Source: Prosopocoilus inquinatus (Eukaryota > Arthropoda > Insecta > Coleoptera > Lucanidae). From it: DNA of 64,000 nucleotides. Location of the stretch: positions 6,202,501-6,266,500 of the forward strand of contig CM069880.1 of the NCBI GenBank assembly GCA_036172665.1, given 5' to 3'. The notes below the pieces were generated by a model. It saw only the letters and a list, made by a program, of their open reading frames with translations. It had not been told where the DNA came from and ran no database searches. The position numbers and the translations under genes were made by a program. The first letter of the stretch is position 1. Each line of letters starts with the position of its first letter. This document shows positions 54,428 to 64,000 of this stretch, piece after piece.

Positions 54428-55900
54428 TTAGTCGGGAAGGTCTTCAGGATTAGATATCCACGGTTTCATTCTAGAAGGATCAAAAACTCCTTGAAATGGT
54501 ATTTGAGTCACTTCAAATCCCTCGATATCTGTTATTACATATCGGTCGTTGTTTAATTTGGCTTTAATTTCATAAGGACCTCGGTATTTTGGTAACAATT
54601 TCTTGTTCATTCCGCTTGTTGTGTCTACATTTTTTATCATCACGTAGTCTCCAATTTGATAGTTTCTTGGCTCCTTATGTTTGTTGTCATATTGGGCTTT
54701 CATTAAGTTTTGGTTTTTAATTATGTTCTCTGAAGCTTTTCGTCGCAGGGTATCCAAGTCTCTGGGTTCTTCATTTAAACTTTCCAAGTATGATTTCACA
54801 TTATCCGCAATTTTTCCTCGCTGTTGAACTCCAAATAATAATTTGCTGGGTGATACTCCAGTTGATCTGTTAACTGTATTGTTAAGTGCGTATTCCACAT
54901 CAACTATTACTTCATCCCATCGATCAGTTTCTGGTGATAATTTTGCCAACATAGGGGTAATAGATCGATTGACGACTTCTACTTGTCCATTCGCTCTTGG
55001 GGCTCCGGTAGCTACTAAAACATGCTGGATGTTCTTTTCTTCAAAATAATCCTTCATGTCTTTTGCAGTATAAGCAGATCCTCTATCGCTTATGACTCTG
55101 ACTGGTTTTGAATAACTATGAAAATACATGTCCAAATATTTCACGACTTCCTTTGTTCCTGTTGACTTACACGGATACAGTTTAACAAACTTGGTGAATC
55201 CGTCAATTACAACAAATAAATACTTTCTGTTACGTGAAGTCTTCTCTAATGGTCCATAGTGGTCTAAGTGTATGGTTTCAAACGGTTTGTCTCCTTTTGG
55301 GATTGGATGTAAATAACCTTCAGGTTTTCCACTTATTGTTGCATATGTGATACATTTCAGACAATTTTGGATGTATGACTTTATTTTGTTTCTCAAATTG
55401 GGGAACCAGTAAGTTCTAGAAATAAGTTCCTGGGTTTTGTCAACACCTGTGTGACCAACATCATCATGGTAAGTTCTAATTACACTGTCTTGCATGCATT
55501 CAGGCACTACAAATAAAAGTTTGTCCTCATGCTTCCGGTATACTAATCCATCACGTAATTCAAAGAATTTGTTTTCAGAAGTTTCTAAACAATTTCTAAT
55601 GTCACTGATTTTCTTGTCTTGGTTCTGCTTGATAGCTAAGTTTCGTTCCAAAGTGTTTTCAGTGATGACTAAAATACTATTCCTACTTAAGGCATCAGCA
55701 TGAGCCATACTTTTGTTTGGTCTGTGATCAATAGTATAGTTGTAGTTGTGTAGGACAAGGGACCAACGTAGAATTCTAGGATTGATGTCTTTTTTGGCCA
55801 ATGCTTGTTTTATTGCATTGCAGTCCGTAATAATTTTGAAGTTAGGCATACCTGTTAGATAAATTCTGAAGCGTTCCAAGGCATAAACAATTGCAAGCAT
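54428..55900 (-). CDS. Ty3/gypsy RNase H end and integrase
   Basis: Starts in the RNase H tail (MLAIVYALERF; MAHADALSRN). The integrase has the zinc-binding HHCC module (H near VGHTGVDKTQ, CLKC), then the catalytic core with LDHYGPL, ISDRGSAYT and NGQVEVVNRS, which supply the D, D and E positions. The C-terminal GPY motif is KYRGPYEI. All key residues are intact. Ends at a stop about 140 bp before the 3' LTR. It was joined to the upstream gag-pol frame before the stop at 56039-56041 arose. Confidence 0.9.
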   Translation of the reverse strand: MLAIVYALERFRIYLTGMPNFKIITDCNAIKQALAKKDINPRILRWSLVLHNYNYTIDHRPNKSMAHADALSRNSILVITENTLERNLAIKQNQDKKISDIRNCLETSENKFFELRDGLVYRKHEDKLLFVVPECMQDSVIRTYHDDVGHTGVDKTQELISRTYWFPNLRNKIKSYIQNCLKCITYATISGKPEGYLHPIPKGDKPFETIHLDHYGPLEKTSRNRKYLFVVIDGFTKFVKLYPCKSTGTKEVVKYLDMYFHSYSKPVRVISDRGSAYTAKDMKDYFEEKNIQHVLVATGAPRANGQVEVVNRSITPMLAKLSPETDRWDEVIVDVEYALNNTVNRSTGVSPSKLLFGVQQRGKIADNVKSYLESLNEEPRDLDTLRRKASENIIKNQNLMKAQYDNKHKEPRNYQIGDYVMIKNVDTTSGMNKKLLPKYRGPYEIKAKLNNDRYVITDIEGFEVTQIPFQGVFDPSRMKPWISNPEDLPD

Positions 55901-56038
55901 CTGTAATTCGTAACTGTGGTATTTGCTCTCTGTCTCCGATGTCCTCTTGCTGAAGTAGAATACTGGGTGGAATTTTCCATCATTCTGACGCTGTAAAAGG
56001 ATTGCGCCATATCCATCCTTCGAGGCGTCACAATGAAT

Positions 56039-58426
56039 CTAAGGTTCTTTAATCAACAAGGCTTTCAGTAATTCAAATGCTTTTAATTCAGCCTCTGAAA
56101 AAGTAAATTCAACATTCTTCTTAAGCAAATCATACAGGGGTTTCGCTATAACAGCATAGTTTTTTATAAATCGTCTAAAATAAGATGTCAGTCCAAGGAA
56201 TTGTTGAATTTCTTTAAAATTTCTCGGTGTAGGGAATTCTGATACAGCTTTTACGTTTCGAGGATTTGGACGAATAGTGTTGTGACTTATGGTGTATCCT
56301 AAGAAATCTATGTTTGTGTTTAAAAAACTACATTTGTCGATTCTTAATGTTAACAAGTTTTCTGTCAGTAGTTTAAAAGCTTTTTCTAAAATCATTATAT
56401 TTTCTTCTATGGTTTCAGTTGCAACAAGGATGTCATCTACGTAAATGGTAAGTTGGTCGTTCTCGATCATGTCTTTAAAAATGGTAGTGATATACCTGAA
56501 AAATACTGCAGGACTATTTTTTAGCCCGAAAGGCATCCTTAAATATTCAAATTGTCCATGCGGGGTCACAAAAGCAGTGTATTTTACTGAGTCTTTATCT
56601 ACCTTCACATGGTGAAACGCATCTTTTAGGTCTAACCTTGAAAAATATTTTTTATTTTTCAAATTCTCAATTTGTTCATCTACGTCCGGACAGGGAAAGT
56701 TGTCGCGCACTGTGATCTTATTTAGCTCTCTATAACCGACGCATAATCGAATTTCTCCATCTGGTTTATTAACTACTACAATTGGGGAACTGTACTCCGA
56801 AGTACTCTTCTGAATGATCTTATCTTCCAGAAGTTTGTCTAAAGTGTTGTTCACTTTAGCACGTTCATAATAGGACAATCGTCTGGGACGGAAAAAGAAA
56901 GGTGTATGATCTGGGTTTACAGTGATTTTCATACAAAAGTCAGTTTTAGGTTTATCAGGTAAGGTTACATTAAAATAATTGTCAGCGATGCATTTAACTA
57001 ATTTATCTCTACAGCACATATCAATTTCATCGTTAATATTTAAACTGTTCAATTGTGAATTCTCATCAACATCTAAGTCTATCATAAAAATGTCATTTTC
57101 ATCAGTCTCATCATTTTTTATTATTTCAATTTTGAAGCAGTCTGAGAAAGTTAATTTTATGCCTGGGTTAGCAATAAAATTTCGCCCTAACAAACAACCA
57201 AAGCGCATTGTGTCATTTGTTACTACATGTAAACTTATTTTGAATTTTACTTCATCAATAACAATATTGGTGTTTAAAATTCCTAATATTTTTAACTTGG
57301 ACTGGTTAATGCCTTCATAACTTGAGTAGTCACAAGGTTCTAATGTTACATTTTTAACAAGGTTTTCTTTTATTAATGAAATTGGACTACCTGTGTCTAA
57401 AATAGGACTTAGGCTAATATACTCATTCTCGATGTCCAACTTGGCCTCAACTCGATACGATGGTACCACTTCCACCAACGGATCAAGCAGGTGACTCGTA
57501 CTGTCTGGGGCTTCTGCGGGCATCTTGCGTTTTGGGCATGACTTGTTCAAATGTTCCATCGAACCACATGTGAAGCAGGATCCTCGTGCTCTAGCAGGTT
57601 TTGGGCAGCTCGACGCATAGTGTCCCATTGCATTACAGTTGAAACATTTAACTGTTGCCATCTCCGATGACTTTTTGGAGCTCGCAATCGTTGCAGTGTT
57701 GGTATGATTTAGCACACTAGACACTGTTTTTGTATTTGTGTGGGAAAGGCTTCTCTCCGATGAAGTTATTTCACTCATTACGGTAAGTAAATCAGTTAGT
57801 TTATTGAAGCGAGACATCTTGGCCTGGCACTGCAGAGCTGGATTATCAAACCCTTCAATCAGGTAAGTGATTAACATTGGTTCACTTAAGTTCAATTTAT
57901 TTCCCAATATTATCTTGTCTTGATAATACATCATGAATTTTTCCCCTTTTCTCCACTTTCGATTCTCAAATCTCCTGGTCAAGGTTACAATATCTTCTTT
58001 TACAGTGAACATTGTACTCATTTCAGCCTCTAGCTGATGTAATGACAGGGAAGCATGTAACGGTTTCGAGTGGAACCACTGTTCAGCATACCCTGACAAT
58101 TTTGATATTATTGTGAGTAGCATAGTTTCATTTTTCACTCTGTATGTATTTTGTACAGTTTTTATTCTTAAAAACCAAGATTCTACCGATTCGTCAGGTC
58201 CAGCACTAAACTTTGGGATTAGTGGGGCAATTTCACCAATTTTGGTGTGCTCGTTGTGATGCATGTTCATGGCCTGTGTCACCGAAGTTACGATATCCTG
58301 AACCGTCATTGCCACTGGGCCTTGCTCTTGTGCTACGTACTCTTCGTCTTCCATCTCAGACATGCTCATTTTCCCGCGTTTCTTAATTGAGGTTAGGTTG
58401 ACTAGAAGCTTATTTCCAACACCCAC
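56039..58426 (-). CDS. Ty3/gypsy Gag-protease-reverse transcriptase, 795 codons
   Basis: Gag (residues about 1-270) is followed by two CCHC knuckles (CFNCNAMGHYASSC; CFTCGSMEHLNKSC), an aspartic protease (ILDTGSPISLI), then reverse transcriptase with LCVGYRELN, FSRLDLKDAFHHV, LRMPFGLKNSPA and the catalytic YVDD. It ends at a TAG just after LIKEP. The next codons (IHCDASKDGYGA) are RNase H, and the few residues normally between are missing, so a small deletion plus a stop seems to have broken a single long frame. Gag and pol share one frame with no frameshift site. Confidence 0.9.
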   Translation of the reverse strand: MGVGNKLLVNLTSIKKRGKMSMSEMEDEEYVAQEQGPVAMTVQDIVTSVTQAMNMHHNEHTKIGEIAPLIPKFSAGPDESVESWFLRIKTVQNTYRVKNETMLLTIISKLSGYAEQWFHSKPLHASLSLHQLEAEMSTMFTVKEDIVTLTRRFENRKWRKGEKFMMYYQDKIILGNKLNLSEPMLITYLIEGFDNPALQCQAKMSRFNKLTDLLTVMSEITSSERSLSHTNTKTVSSVLNHTNTATIASSKKSSEMATVKCFNCNAMGHYASSCPKPARARGSCFTCGSMEHLNKSCPKRKMPAEAPDSTSHLLDPLVEVVPSYRVEAKLDIENEYISLSPILDTGSPISLIKENLVKNVTLEPCDYSSYEGINQSKLKILGILNTNIVIDEVKFKISLHVVTNDTMRFGCLLGRNFIANPGIKLTFSDCFKIEIIKNDETDENDIFMIDLDVDENSQLNSLNINDEIDMCCRDKLVKCIADNYFNVTLPDKPKTDFCMKITVNPDHTPFFFRPRRLSYYERAKVNNTLDKLLEDKIIQKSTSEYSSPIVVVNKPDGEIRLCVGYRELNKITVRDNFPCPDVDEQIENLKNKKYFSRLDLKDAFHHVKVDKDSVKYTAFVTPHGQFEYLRMPFGLKNSPAVFFRYITTIFKDMIENDQLTIYVDDILVATETIEENIMILEKAFKLLTENLLTLRIDKCSFLNTNIDFLGYTISHNTIRPNPRNVKAVSEFPTPRNFKEIQQFLGLTSYFRRFIKNYAVIAKPLYDLLKKNVEFTFSEAELKAFELLKALLIKEP

Positions 58427-58506
58427 CTTTGTCTTATTTTCTTCTTTTCACTTACTCCGGGTTGTATTGGTCACTCATTAAACCAATTAATCCCACTTCT
58501 GAGAAC

Positions 58507-58671
58507 TGATAGCCGAGGGTTCTTAAATAAAACTAGATTTAATTAGATTTGCGTTTACTTCGTCCACCTCTCCGCCAACGTCACACCGAACCTGAGTTCG
58601 CGCCAGCCTTTTGCCAACGTTACTCCTCAGTGTTACCAACGTTACAAATTTTATTTTTTAGATTTACATCA
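58507..58671 (-). repeat. 5' LTR, 165 bp
   Basis: See the 3' LTR. The primer-binding site should lie directly left of 58507 (CTGAGAAC side), but the tRNA is not identified. Confidence 0.88.
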
Positions 58672-58683
58672 AAAACAGCAATT

Positions 58684-58960
58684 AAATACGGCGTGGAGAA
58701 TGTTGCATAATTTAACAGAAATTCACATATTTTCTGATGTACAATTATTCTGGAAAGATATCAAACGTTTTAATTTAGGAGATGGAATTGATAAGTTTGC
58801 TGTATTAACAAAATTTATTTTCAATATTCTGCGTCTGCCGCATTTATCATCAAATGTGAAACGTATATTTTCGTCTGTTAATTTATTAAAAACTAAACAG
58901 CGGAAAACTCCGAATATGAAACAGTTTCTGGATTATTACACAGTAAACTTTACCGTGTAA
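58684..58960 (+). pseudogene. hAT transposase C-terminal fragment
   Basis: The open frame includes LNTAWRMLHNL, FWKDIKRFNLGDG and ILRLPHLSSNVKRIFSSVNL, the hAT dimerisation region. The gypsy element has inserted immediately upstream and removed or separated the rest of the gene. Same family as 48781-48990. Confidence 0.75.
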
Positions 58961-59096
58961 AGAATACTTAAGATATAGTCAATGTTATGATTTTCCAGTT
59001 GAACACAATGTAATTTCTAAAATGCAGAAAAATATTATTTACAAATATATCTATCAAAACGATTAAAATATCTTATCTTGGTTACAAATTTTTATA

Positions 59097-59395
59097 CAGG
59101 GTGGCCGCTAAGGTATAGTCATTGATCTCAGATACTTCGTACGTGAATTCTATGACTAATTTCAAGCAAAAATGATTCTGTTGACTTTTCCCGAATTCCT
59201 AACCGTTCTTGAAATATCGGCGTTTGAATTTGCCAGGTCCTATGGTAATTACTAAAGAGTAAATTACACTGTTGCGACTAGAGGGCTACGTAATTATTCG
59301 TTGTCAGAAAAAATAAATTAAAAAAATTAAAAGAATCATTTTTACTTAAAATTAGTCATAGAATACACATACGATACCTCGGTGGCCATCCTGTG
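59097..59395. mobile_element. Mariner-type MITE, about 300 bp
   Basis: CAGGGTGGCCGCTAAGGTAT at the left and ATACCTCGGTGGCCATCCTG at the right are inverted. Inner arms also pair (TTCTATGACTAATTT). TA flanks the left end. It cuts off the SAP-gag frame to its right. Confidence 0.7.
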
Positions 59396-59418
59396 TATTT
59401 GTTTTTGTTCATACATGT

Positions 59419-59757
59419 TTATTTTGGTTCAGAGATGTTTATTTGCAACTCATCTTTGAAGTTTACAGATTGTTCTCGAAGTTCGTCCTTGAAATTTCCA
59501 GATTGTTCTAGAAGTTTTTCCTCTAAATTTCTGGATTGTTCCCGAAATTCATCCTTCAAGATTTTATTAAAATCGACTGGACCACACGAAATTTCGAAAA
59601 GGAACGTCTCTGGATCTTCACCAGCTGTCAACAAATCGCATCGGAGACGCTGTTGAAGTGCACCTTTCAAACCACAGGTTTCTAACTCTCGTTCTTCCAA
59701 TTCGGTTTTTAATTCGGCAACTTTTAAGTCTTTCAACAACACTTTTCTCGTAGCCAT
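59419..59757 (-). pseudogene. SAP-domain Gag, N-terminal part (retroelement of the left-edge LTR family)
   Basis: Starts MATRKVLLKDLKVAELKTEL, and residues about 8-42 are a SAP module (LKVAELKTELEERELETCGLKG region), a helix-turn-helix fold that binds nucleic acid. The remainder is a coiled-coil-like repeat built on NFKDELREQS. It begins about 100 bp after the 5' LTR at 59855-60158, in the proper gag position, and is cut short by the MITE at 59097-59395. SAP-like Gag starts are known in several arthropod gypsy elements. Confidence 0.65.
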
Positions 59758-59854
59758 TGTTTTTTCCCGATACTGTACTTATTTAATAATCTGAATAAAT
59801 TTAATTTACTTTAAATTGTTTATTTATTTGCACAAACCTGCACACCGACACCAC

Positions 59855-60158
59855 TGTTACGTTTCTAGAGTTTAAATTAATTTATTTAATTGAATAAAAT
59901 ACTCAGTAACAAACTTAACCGTAATTTAATAATATAATTTATTTGCAACAATTTATTTTATTTATTACTAAATCTAATTTCGACGATCGCTAATTAGAAC
60001 TCGACTGACTCTTGAGTCCACCCCGGCCGATTTTATATTCTACGCTGCCTTCTCGTTTGTTCCATGCTGGAAAAGTCGAGTTTGTTCGGTACAGACAGCC
60101 CGGCGACCGACTCCTTGACGCCTTCAGTGTGACGTAGTGAGCTAAGTGGCGCGCCACA
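59855..60158 (-). repeat. 5' LTR of the TGTGGCGCGCC family
   Basis: The reverse complement starts TGTGGCGCGCCA and ends TAGAAACGTAACA, matching 987-1309 along its length with many substitutions and small gaps. It has the same TATAAAA position. Directly after it, the - strand reads GTGGTGTCGG, a possible primer-binding site. Confidence 0.8.
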
Positions 60159-60374
60159 GTATTATGCATGTATCCTACATGTCGTTTGAAAAGTTTGGAA
60201 TAAATCTGAAATTTGTCTCATACAAGTATTAGACTTTTCATGTATTTGACATGTTTCCGACAAGTTCTACAGGACAGATTTGTGTTCCAAATGAATGGAA
60301 CAGACAATGATGACGATCACAGACCATACAAAGGTACTTGCATATGCGCATAATAATTAGCTGTTTTAAATTAT
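60159..60374. other. Spacer, nothing recognised
   Basis: AT-rich sequence between two retroelement remnants of opposite orientation. Confidence 0.4.
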
Positions 60375-60475
60375 TGTTACAGCCGTGACGCACAGATCTA
60401 CTTTTAGCATCAGTAACGCCACCTGGCGTCACAGAACGTTACCAAAGCTACGCGGTCATTCTAGTACGTTCGAGG
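60375..60475 (+). repeat. LTR start fragment related to 44500-44600
   Basis: TGTTACAGCCGTGACGC followed by CGTCACAGAACGTTACC parallels the U3 start of the solo LTR at 43793-44600. The rest of the LTR is missing. Confidence 0.6.
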
Positions 60476-60479
60476 TGTA

Positions 60480-61130
60480 GAGATTTCTTGCCCGAACCAG
60501 TTTTCCATCGGTTGGCTATCCAAGCATTCATCGACAGTGTTAAGGATCAATGCAGCAAGTATTGCGATTGGATAACTTCTCTAAATGCACTGATGTACTG
60601 GCTCGTGCATTGGAATTCGAGGCAGCCAAACAAGCCTCCAGAAGTTTAGTACGCGTACGAGAGGTGAAAGCTGCTGATGAGAGTACCCTAACAGATATCC
60701 TGGAAAGGCTGAAACACCTTGAAGAGAAGAAATCCACGAACAATAGCAGACGAATTACAACTTGTTGGAACTGTGGTAAACAGGTCATTTGAGATCCAAC
60801 TGCAGGCGCAAACGGGCGCGTCAAGGCGATGACTTTCAATTAAAACTAGTCAGAAAGAAGGGCCGAATGGTGACTGACTGCGAAGAGCCCCAGGATTGTC
60901 TCCATTTCCAGGATAAGGAACAATGAAAATAGCTTGATAGCAGATGGAAAAATTGGCGAGAGATCTTTCCAATTCACAATTGATACCGAAGCAAATGTGT
61001 CCATCATAAGAACAGATCTTTTACCGAAATGGAAGCTAGTGAATAATGGAAAGGCATATCACACCCAAACAGGACTACTGACGAGGTTACTTCAGTTTGT
61101 GGTGAAATCGAAATTGACACTCTAAAGTTC
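60480..61130 (+). pseudogene. Gypsy-like gag-protease remnant
   Basis: About 60500-60545 (LAIQAFIDSVKD) and 60550-60792 (LRLDNFSKCTDVLARALEFE, then the knuckle start CWNCGK) are Gag pieces in two frames. A protease piece follows at 60934-61125 (FTIDTEANVSIIRTDLL), in which the usual DTG is DTE. Several frame breaks and the lost catalytic Gly show it is dead. Confidence 0.65.
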
Positions 61131-61389
61131 TTCGCCTTTAGAACTCCGACGGCCGAAATAATACACTCACAACTAAATTGAAAAGGTATATATTTCAATA
61201 ACTACAAACTAATAACACCAAGTGACCTAACGTGTCTACACCTTTACGCCATCTTCTTCTCTCTCTCCAGTGTCCCCAACTGTCTTTCCTTCCTGGTGGA
61301 TCGGTGTTGCCAACTGGTTGCTTACACTCGGCCATTCCTGCATTCTTGAGCGCCCTCGCTCAAAAGTGTCGTCGGGTTGTCCTTGAATG
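61131..61389. other. Junction segment between two retroelement remnants
   Basis: A CT-rich stretch (61240-61290) and DNA unlike either neighbour; could be LTR-derived. No gene seen. Confidence 0.35.
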
Positions 61390-61466
61390 TGTTTTCGAAC
61401 ATAGCGTCGCATGTTTCTGAACCAATACCGTTCCATTATTTTAGACACAGTTTTATCGACTGAAAA

Positions 61467-62672
61467 TTATCCCATCATATCATAAAATCTGACTACCAAA
61501 CTTTTACGCATTCCATCTGGCATCACGTACAATAACTTTTCTTCATTTCCTTTACTCACTCTTCGTAACAGCTTACCATCTTCCAAGACGTACTCTTTCA
61601 CAGCATTGTTTTCTTCTTTTGTCCGATCCTTTTCTTCTCTTTTAAGTATATCGATGATTTTTCTTGACTTTTCATCACTTCTTTGCACCACAATTACTCT
61701 GTCTTCCTCAGAACAAATCGTCAACACATCAATCCTAGAATTGTATGCTTCAAGTGTATTTTCCTCCCCACTATTCGATTGCAACGGTGCTCTACTCAAA
61801 GCGTCAACATGCGCCATACGTTCTCCTGATCGATGTTTAATATCAAAATCGTTCTCACTAAGAGTGTTATACCATCTCGCAATCTGTGGATTAATTGCTT
61901 TTTTCGTATTTAAATACACAAGAGCTTGACAATCTGTCACAATGGTGAATTTGATTTCCAGAAGCATGTTTCTTAATCTCTCTATGGACCACACTACTGC
62001 CAGGAGTTCTAATTTGCTTGAATGATATTTGTTTTCAGCATCAGTTGTTTTGTTCGACTCACAATAAACTAGGTGCAGGCTTTCACCTTCTCCACCTTGC
62101 AATAACATTCCTGCAATACCCAATGAGCTTGCGTCTGTGTGTAACTCAGTCCTTACCCAAGAATCGTATAACTTCAAGACAGGTTCTGAAGTTAATGCTT
62201 CTTTTAATACAGTAAAAGATTTCTCCTGCGGCTCTCCCCAATTGAATGTAACATTTTTCTTCGTTAGAGAACTCAAACGTCTTGCTTTTATTGCGTAACT
62301 GTTGATGAAACGTCTGAAAAGTCCCGTCAATCCAAGAAATCTTCGTAAATCATGGACATTCTCCGGCCTTGGGAAATTTTCAACCGTCAATGTTTTCCTA
62401 ATGCCTGGCTTGATACCACCTTCAGAGATTTGAAATCCCAAACACTCCACCTCTTGCATTCCAAAATCACATTTGCTGAGCCTCAGAGTTAACTTGGCTT
62501 CTCGAAGACATTGTAGCACCTTTTCTATCTTCTCTAATGTCTCCTCCCAGCTTCTCGCAGGAATTAGAATATCATCTAAATACAGAACGGCTACCTTATT
62601 TCGCAATGGACCCAACACCAGATTCATCAGTCTTGAAAACTCATAAGGGGCATTTGTCAAACCGAAAACCAT
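61467..62672 (-). pseudogene. Gypsy RT, RNase H and start of integrase
   Basis: MVFGLTNAPYEFSRLMN and YLDD are the RT palm. LGFQISEGGIKPG, FLGLTGLFRRFI and ELHTDASSLGIAG lead through connection and RNase H (TDCQALVYL; AHVDALSRA). It ends at a stop in RFYDMMG, where the first integrase zinc-binding His would follow. The frame then resumes (FSVDKTVSKIMERYWF) to about 61390 and is lost. Different lineage from the 54-58 kb element (YLDD, not YVDD). Confidence 0.85.
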
Positions 62673-62691
62673 TCTCTCAAACTGTCCAGTC

Positions 62692-63006
62692 TCATCTAGC
62701 GTGATGAAGGCTCTTTTGCTTAGCTTGCTCTGTCAAAGGCACCTGAAGATATCCACTCGCAAGATCAAGCGTTGCAAATATAACACTTCCTGCTAAATGC
62801 TCAAGTTGTTCGTCAATATTCGGTATGGGGAAATTTAATTTCATCGTCTGACTATTTAGTTTACGATAGTCAACAACAAATCTCTGCTCTCCAGTTTTCT
62901 TTGAGACTAACAAAACAGGGCTCGCATAAGGTGAGGTCATTTCAGTCACAATGCCATGCCTTTTCCACTCACGCACAATTTCTGAAATTACTTCCCTCTC
63001 ATGCAT
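62692..63006 (-). pseudogene. Gypsy RT N-terminal part
   Basis: GIVTEMTSPYASPVLLVSKK, FVVDYRKLN and FATLDLASGYLQVPL are the first RT motifs. A frame change near 62690 separates it from the palm, and another near 63000 from the upstream piece. Confidence 0.85.
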
Positions 63007-63485
63007 TGTCGCTCGATAAGGTTTACTTTACTCCTAACGGGCACATCGGAATCTTTAATGTCCATCTTGATTTTATCCGTACAACCAAGTTCGACCATGT
63101 TAAATGCGAAAATATTTCTGTACTTATTTAACAAAGTCAATAGTTCGGAAGCATCGCTTTCACTCACGGTAATGTCAATGTTAATCATGTCAAATGTTAT
63201 TTTATCCACAACTGTTAACGAGTCTTTTCTGTCATTCTCTTTAATTTTTACACACTCGGCCAAGTCATCTTCGATTCTCACCACATTAAATTTAGTTTGA
63301 TTCTGCACAGGCAAAATAAATTCTTCAGTCCCCAAAGAACCATACACAAAATTTATTTTTTCCTTTTTCAACAGCTGTCCATTGATAATATTCAATGAAA
63401 TTTTTCGTGGCTGTCCAACAATATCAATACGTTCAAATAATTCACTGTCTGAATAATCGAACTTCACCCAAACGCACATAAGCAA
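62988..63485 (-). pseudogene. Gypsy pol linker between protease and RT
   Basis: Contains the region ahead of RT ending NKYRNIFAFNMVELGCTDKI and DVPVRSKV, typical of the stretch just before the RT fingers. Confidence 0.7.
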
Positions 63486-63670
63486 TTTCTGGACGTTCCG
63501 TGTATGTTCGTCGTACTAATATATCTAATTGTTGCGCATCATTCGGAACAACCCACAGCTTGACATCCTCCACTCATACACCATCAATTGTCATGCTCGA
63601 GCGAACATAATGTTTACTCTTTACAACAGGTTTTATTGTTCCAAATCCGTACAATGTTTTCTGACCTGCT

Positions 63671-63979
63671 TTACATCACAGCTACTGCAGTTTCCCTTAT
63701 AGTACATATCGAACTACCAGGATCAATCAAACTTTGTAATTGCAGATCACCTAGCTCCACTTCTTTCACAAACTTGTTCAAATCATTTCCTGCAGGTAAG
63801 TCACAGCTTACTTCATTCACAGATTTATTCTTTACCGGTTCTACTGTTTTGTTCAACTTTGGGCAGTTCTTACGTACATGACCAGACGTTTTACAAAAAT
63901 AACACACCACACCAGTTTGTTTTGGCTCACCACAGTCTTTAGAAATATGTCCTTCTTTTCCATAATTGTAACAATGCAC
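63671..63979 (-). pseudogene. Gypsy Gag zinc knuckles and protease start
   Basis: Two knuckles (CYNYGKEGHISKDC with the second Cys changed to Tyr, and CYFCKTSGHVRKNC) precede a protease segment SLIDPGSSICTI. There the catalytic DTG/DSG reads DPG. The first knuckle and the protease both look damaged. Confidence 0.75.
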
Positions 63980-64000
63980 TTGTTTTTCAGCACTTGGTCC

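Larger units (their letters stand above)
54126..58671 (-). mobile_element. Ty3/gypsy element, nearly complete, 4.5 kb
   Basis: Direct 165-bp LTRs (TGATAG...ACATCA) at 54126-54290 and 58507-58671 differ at about two sites. The flanks share AAAA. On the - strand the order is 5' LTR (right), gag-protease-RT-RNase H-integrase, 3' LTR (left). One stop interrupts the polyprotein at 56039-56041. The very short LTRs recall the mag group. Confidence 0.88.
61390..64000 (-). mobile_element. Ty3/gypsy element 3, broken, runs off the right edge
   Basis: Gag knuckles and protease (63979-63671), a linker (63485-62988), reverse transcriptase (63006-62692 and 62672-61467) and the start of integrase (to about 61390) lie in order on the - strand. 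The rest of the integrase and both LTRs are absent or outside the window. Confidence 0.85.

Overview
The window is nuclear DNA of an arthropod, most likely an insect. It is AT-rich, and its genes are split by GT-AG introns loaded with transposons. Two host genes can be modelled end to end on the + strand. Lap1 (2344-7900, 7 coding exons, 840 aa) is a leucine-rich-repeat/PDZ scaffold. A Sap47/SYAP1-type BSD-domain gene (25209-38088, 8 coding exons, 406 aa) follows. Between them, on the - strand, lies a short intronless Jupiter-like microtubule-associated protein gene (10442-10774). The order of insect cannot be decided from the sequence alone.

Almost everything else is mobile DNA. The left edge (3-1309) is the 3' end of a Ty3/gypsy-type element. 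Its Pol reading frame continues past the integrase C-terminus into a TARG1/OARD1-like macrodomain (an ADP-ribose hydrolase fold with both key catalytic residues kept), then a CCCH zinc finger, and stops inside the 3' LTR. A diverged LTR of the same family, followed by a SAP-domain gag start, lies at 59.4-60.2 kb on the - strand. Together they suggest an element family with a SAP-Gag and a Pol carrying a macrodomain and a CCCH finger. This is the most novel observation in the window.

5-24 kb: nested terminal-inverted-repeat (TIR) elements. They include mariner-type MITEs with TA target duplications in the last Lap1 intron, foldback elements, several hAT-type MITEs with 8-bp target duplications, a solo LTR holding a 60-bp minisatellite, a tRNA-like SINE candidate, a 69-bp minisatellite, and a duplicated palindrome. 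25-38 kb: Sap47, whose introns carry a 1.16-kb foldback element and a mariner transposon nested in an inverted element bearing hammerhead-ribozyme-like motifs. These motifs occur three times in the window with a compensatory base-pair change. 38-53 kb: mostly non-coding, with solo LTRs, hAT MITEs, a broken mariner, and THAP and P-element-like transposase fragments.

54-64 kb: three - strand Ty3/gypsy loci and one + strand remnant. The best preserved (54126-58671) has 165-bp LTRs differing at only about 2 sites and lies inside a hAT transposase remnant. The last one runs off the right edge.

All calls come from reading the sequence by eye. Exon borders rest on splice consensus, phase continuity and family resemblance. 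No alignment or database search was run.
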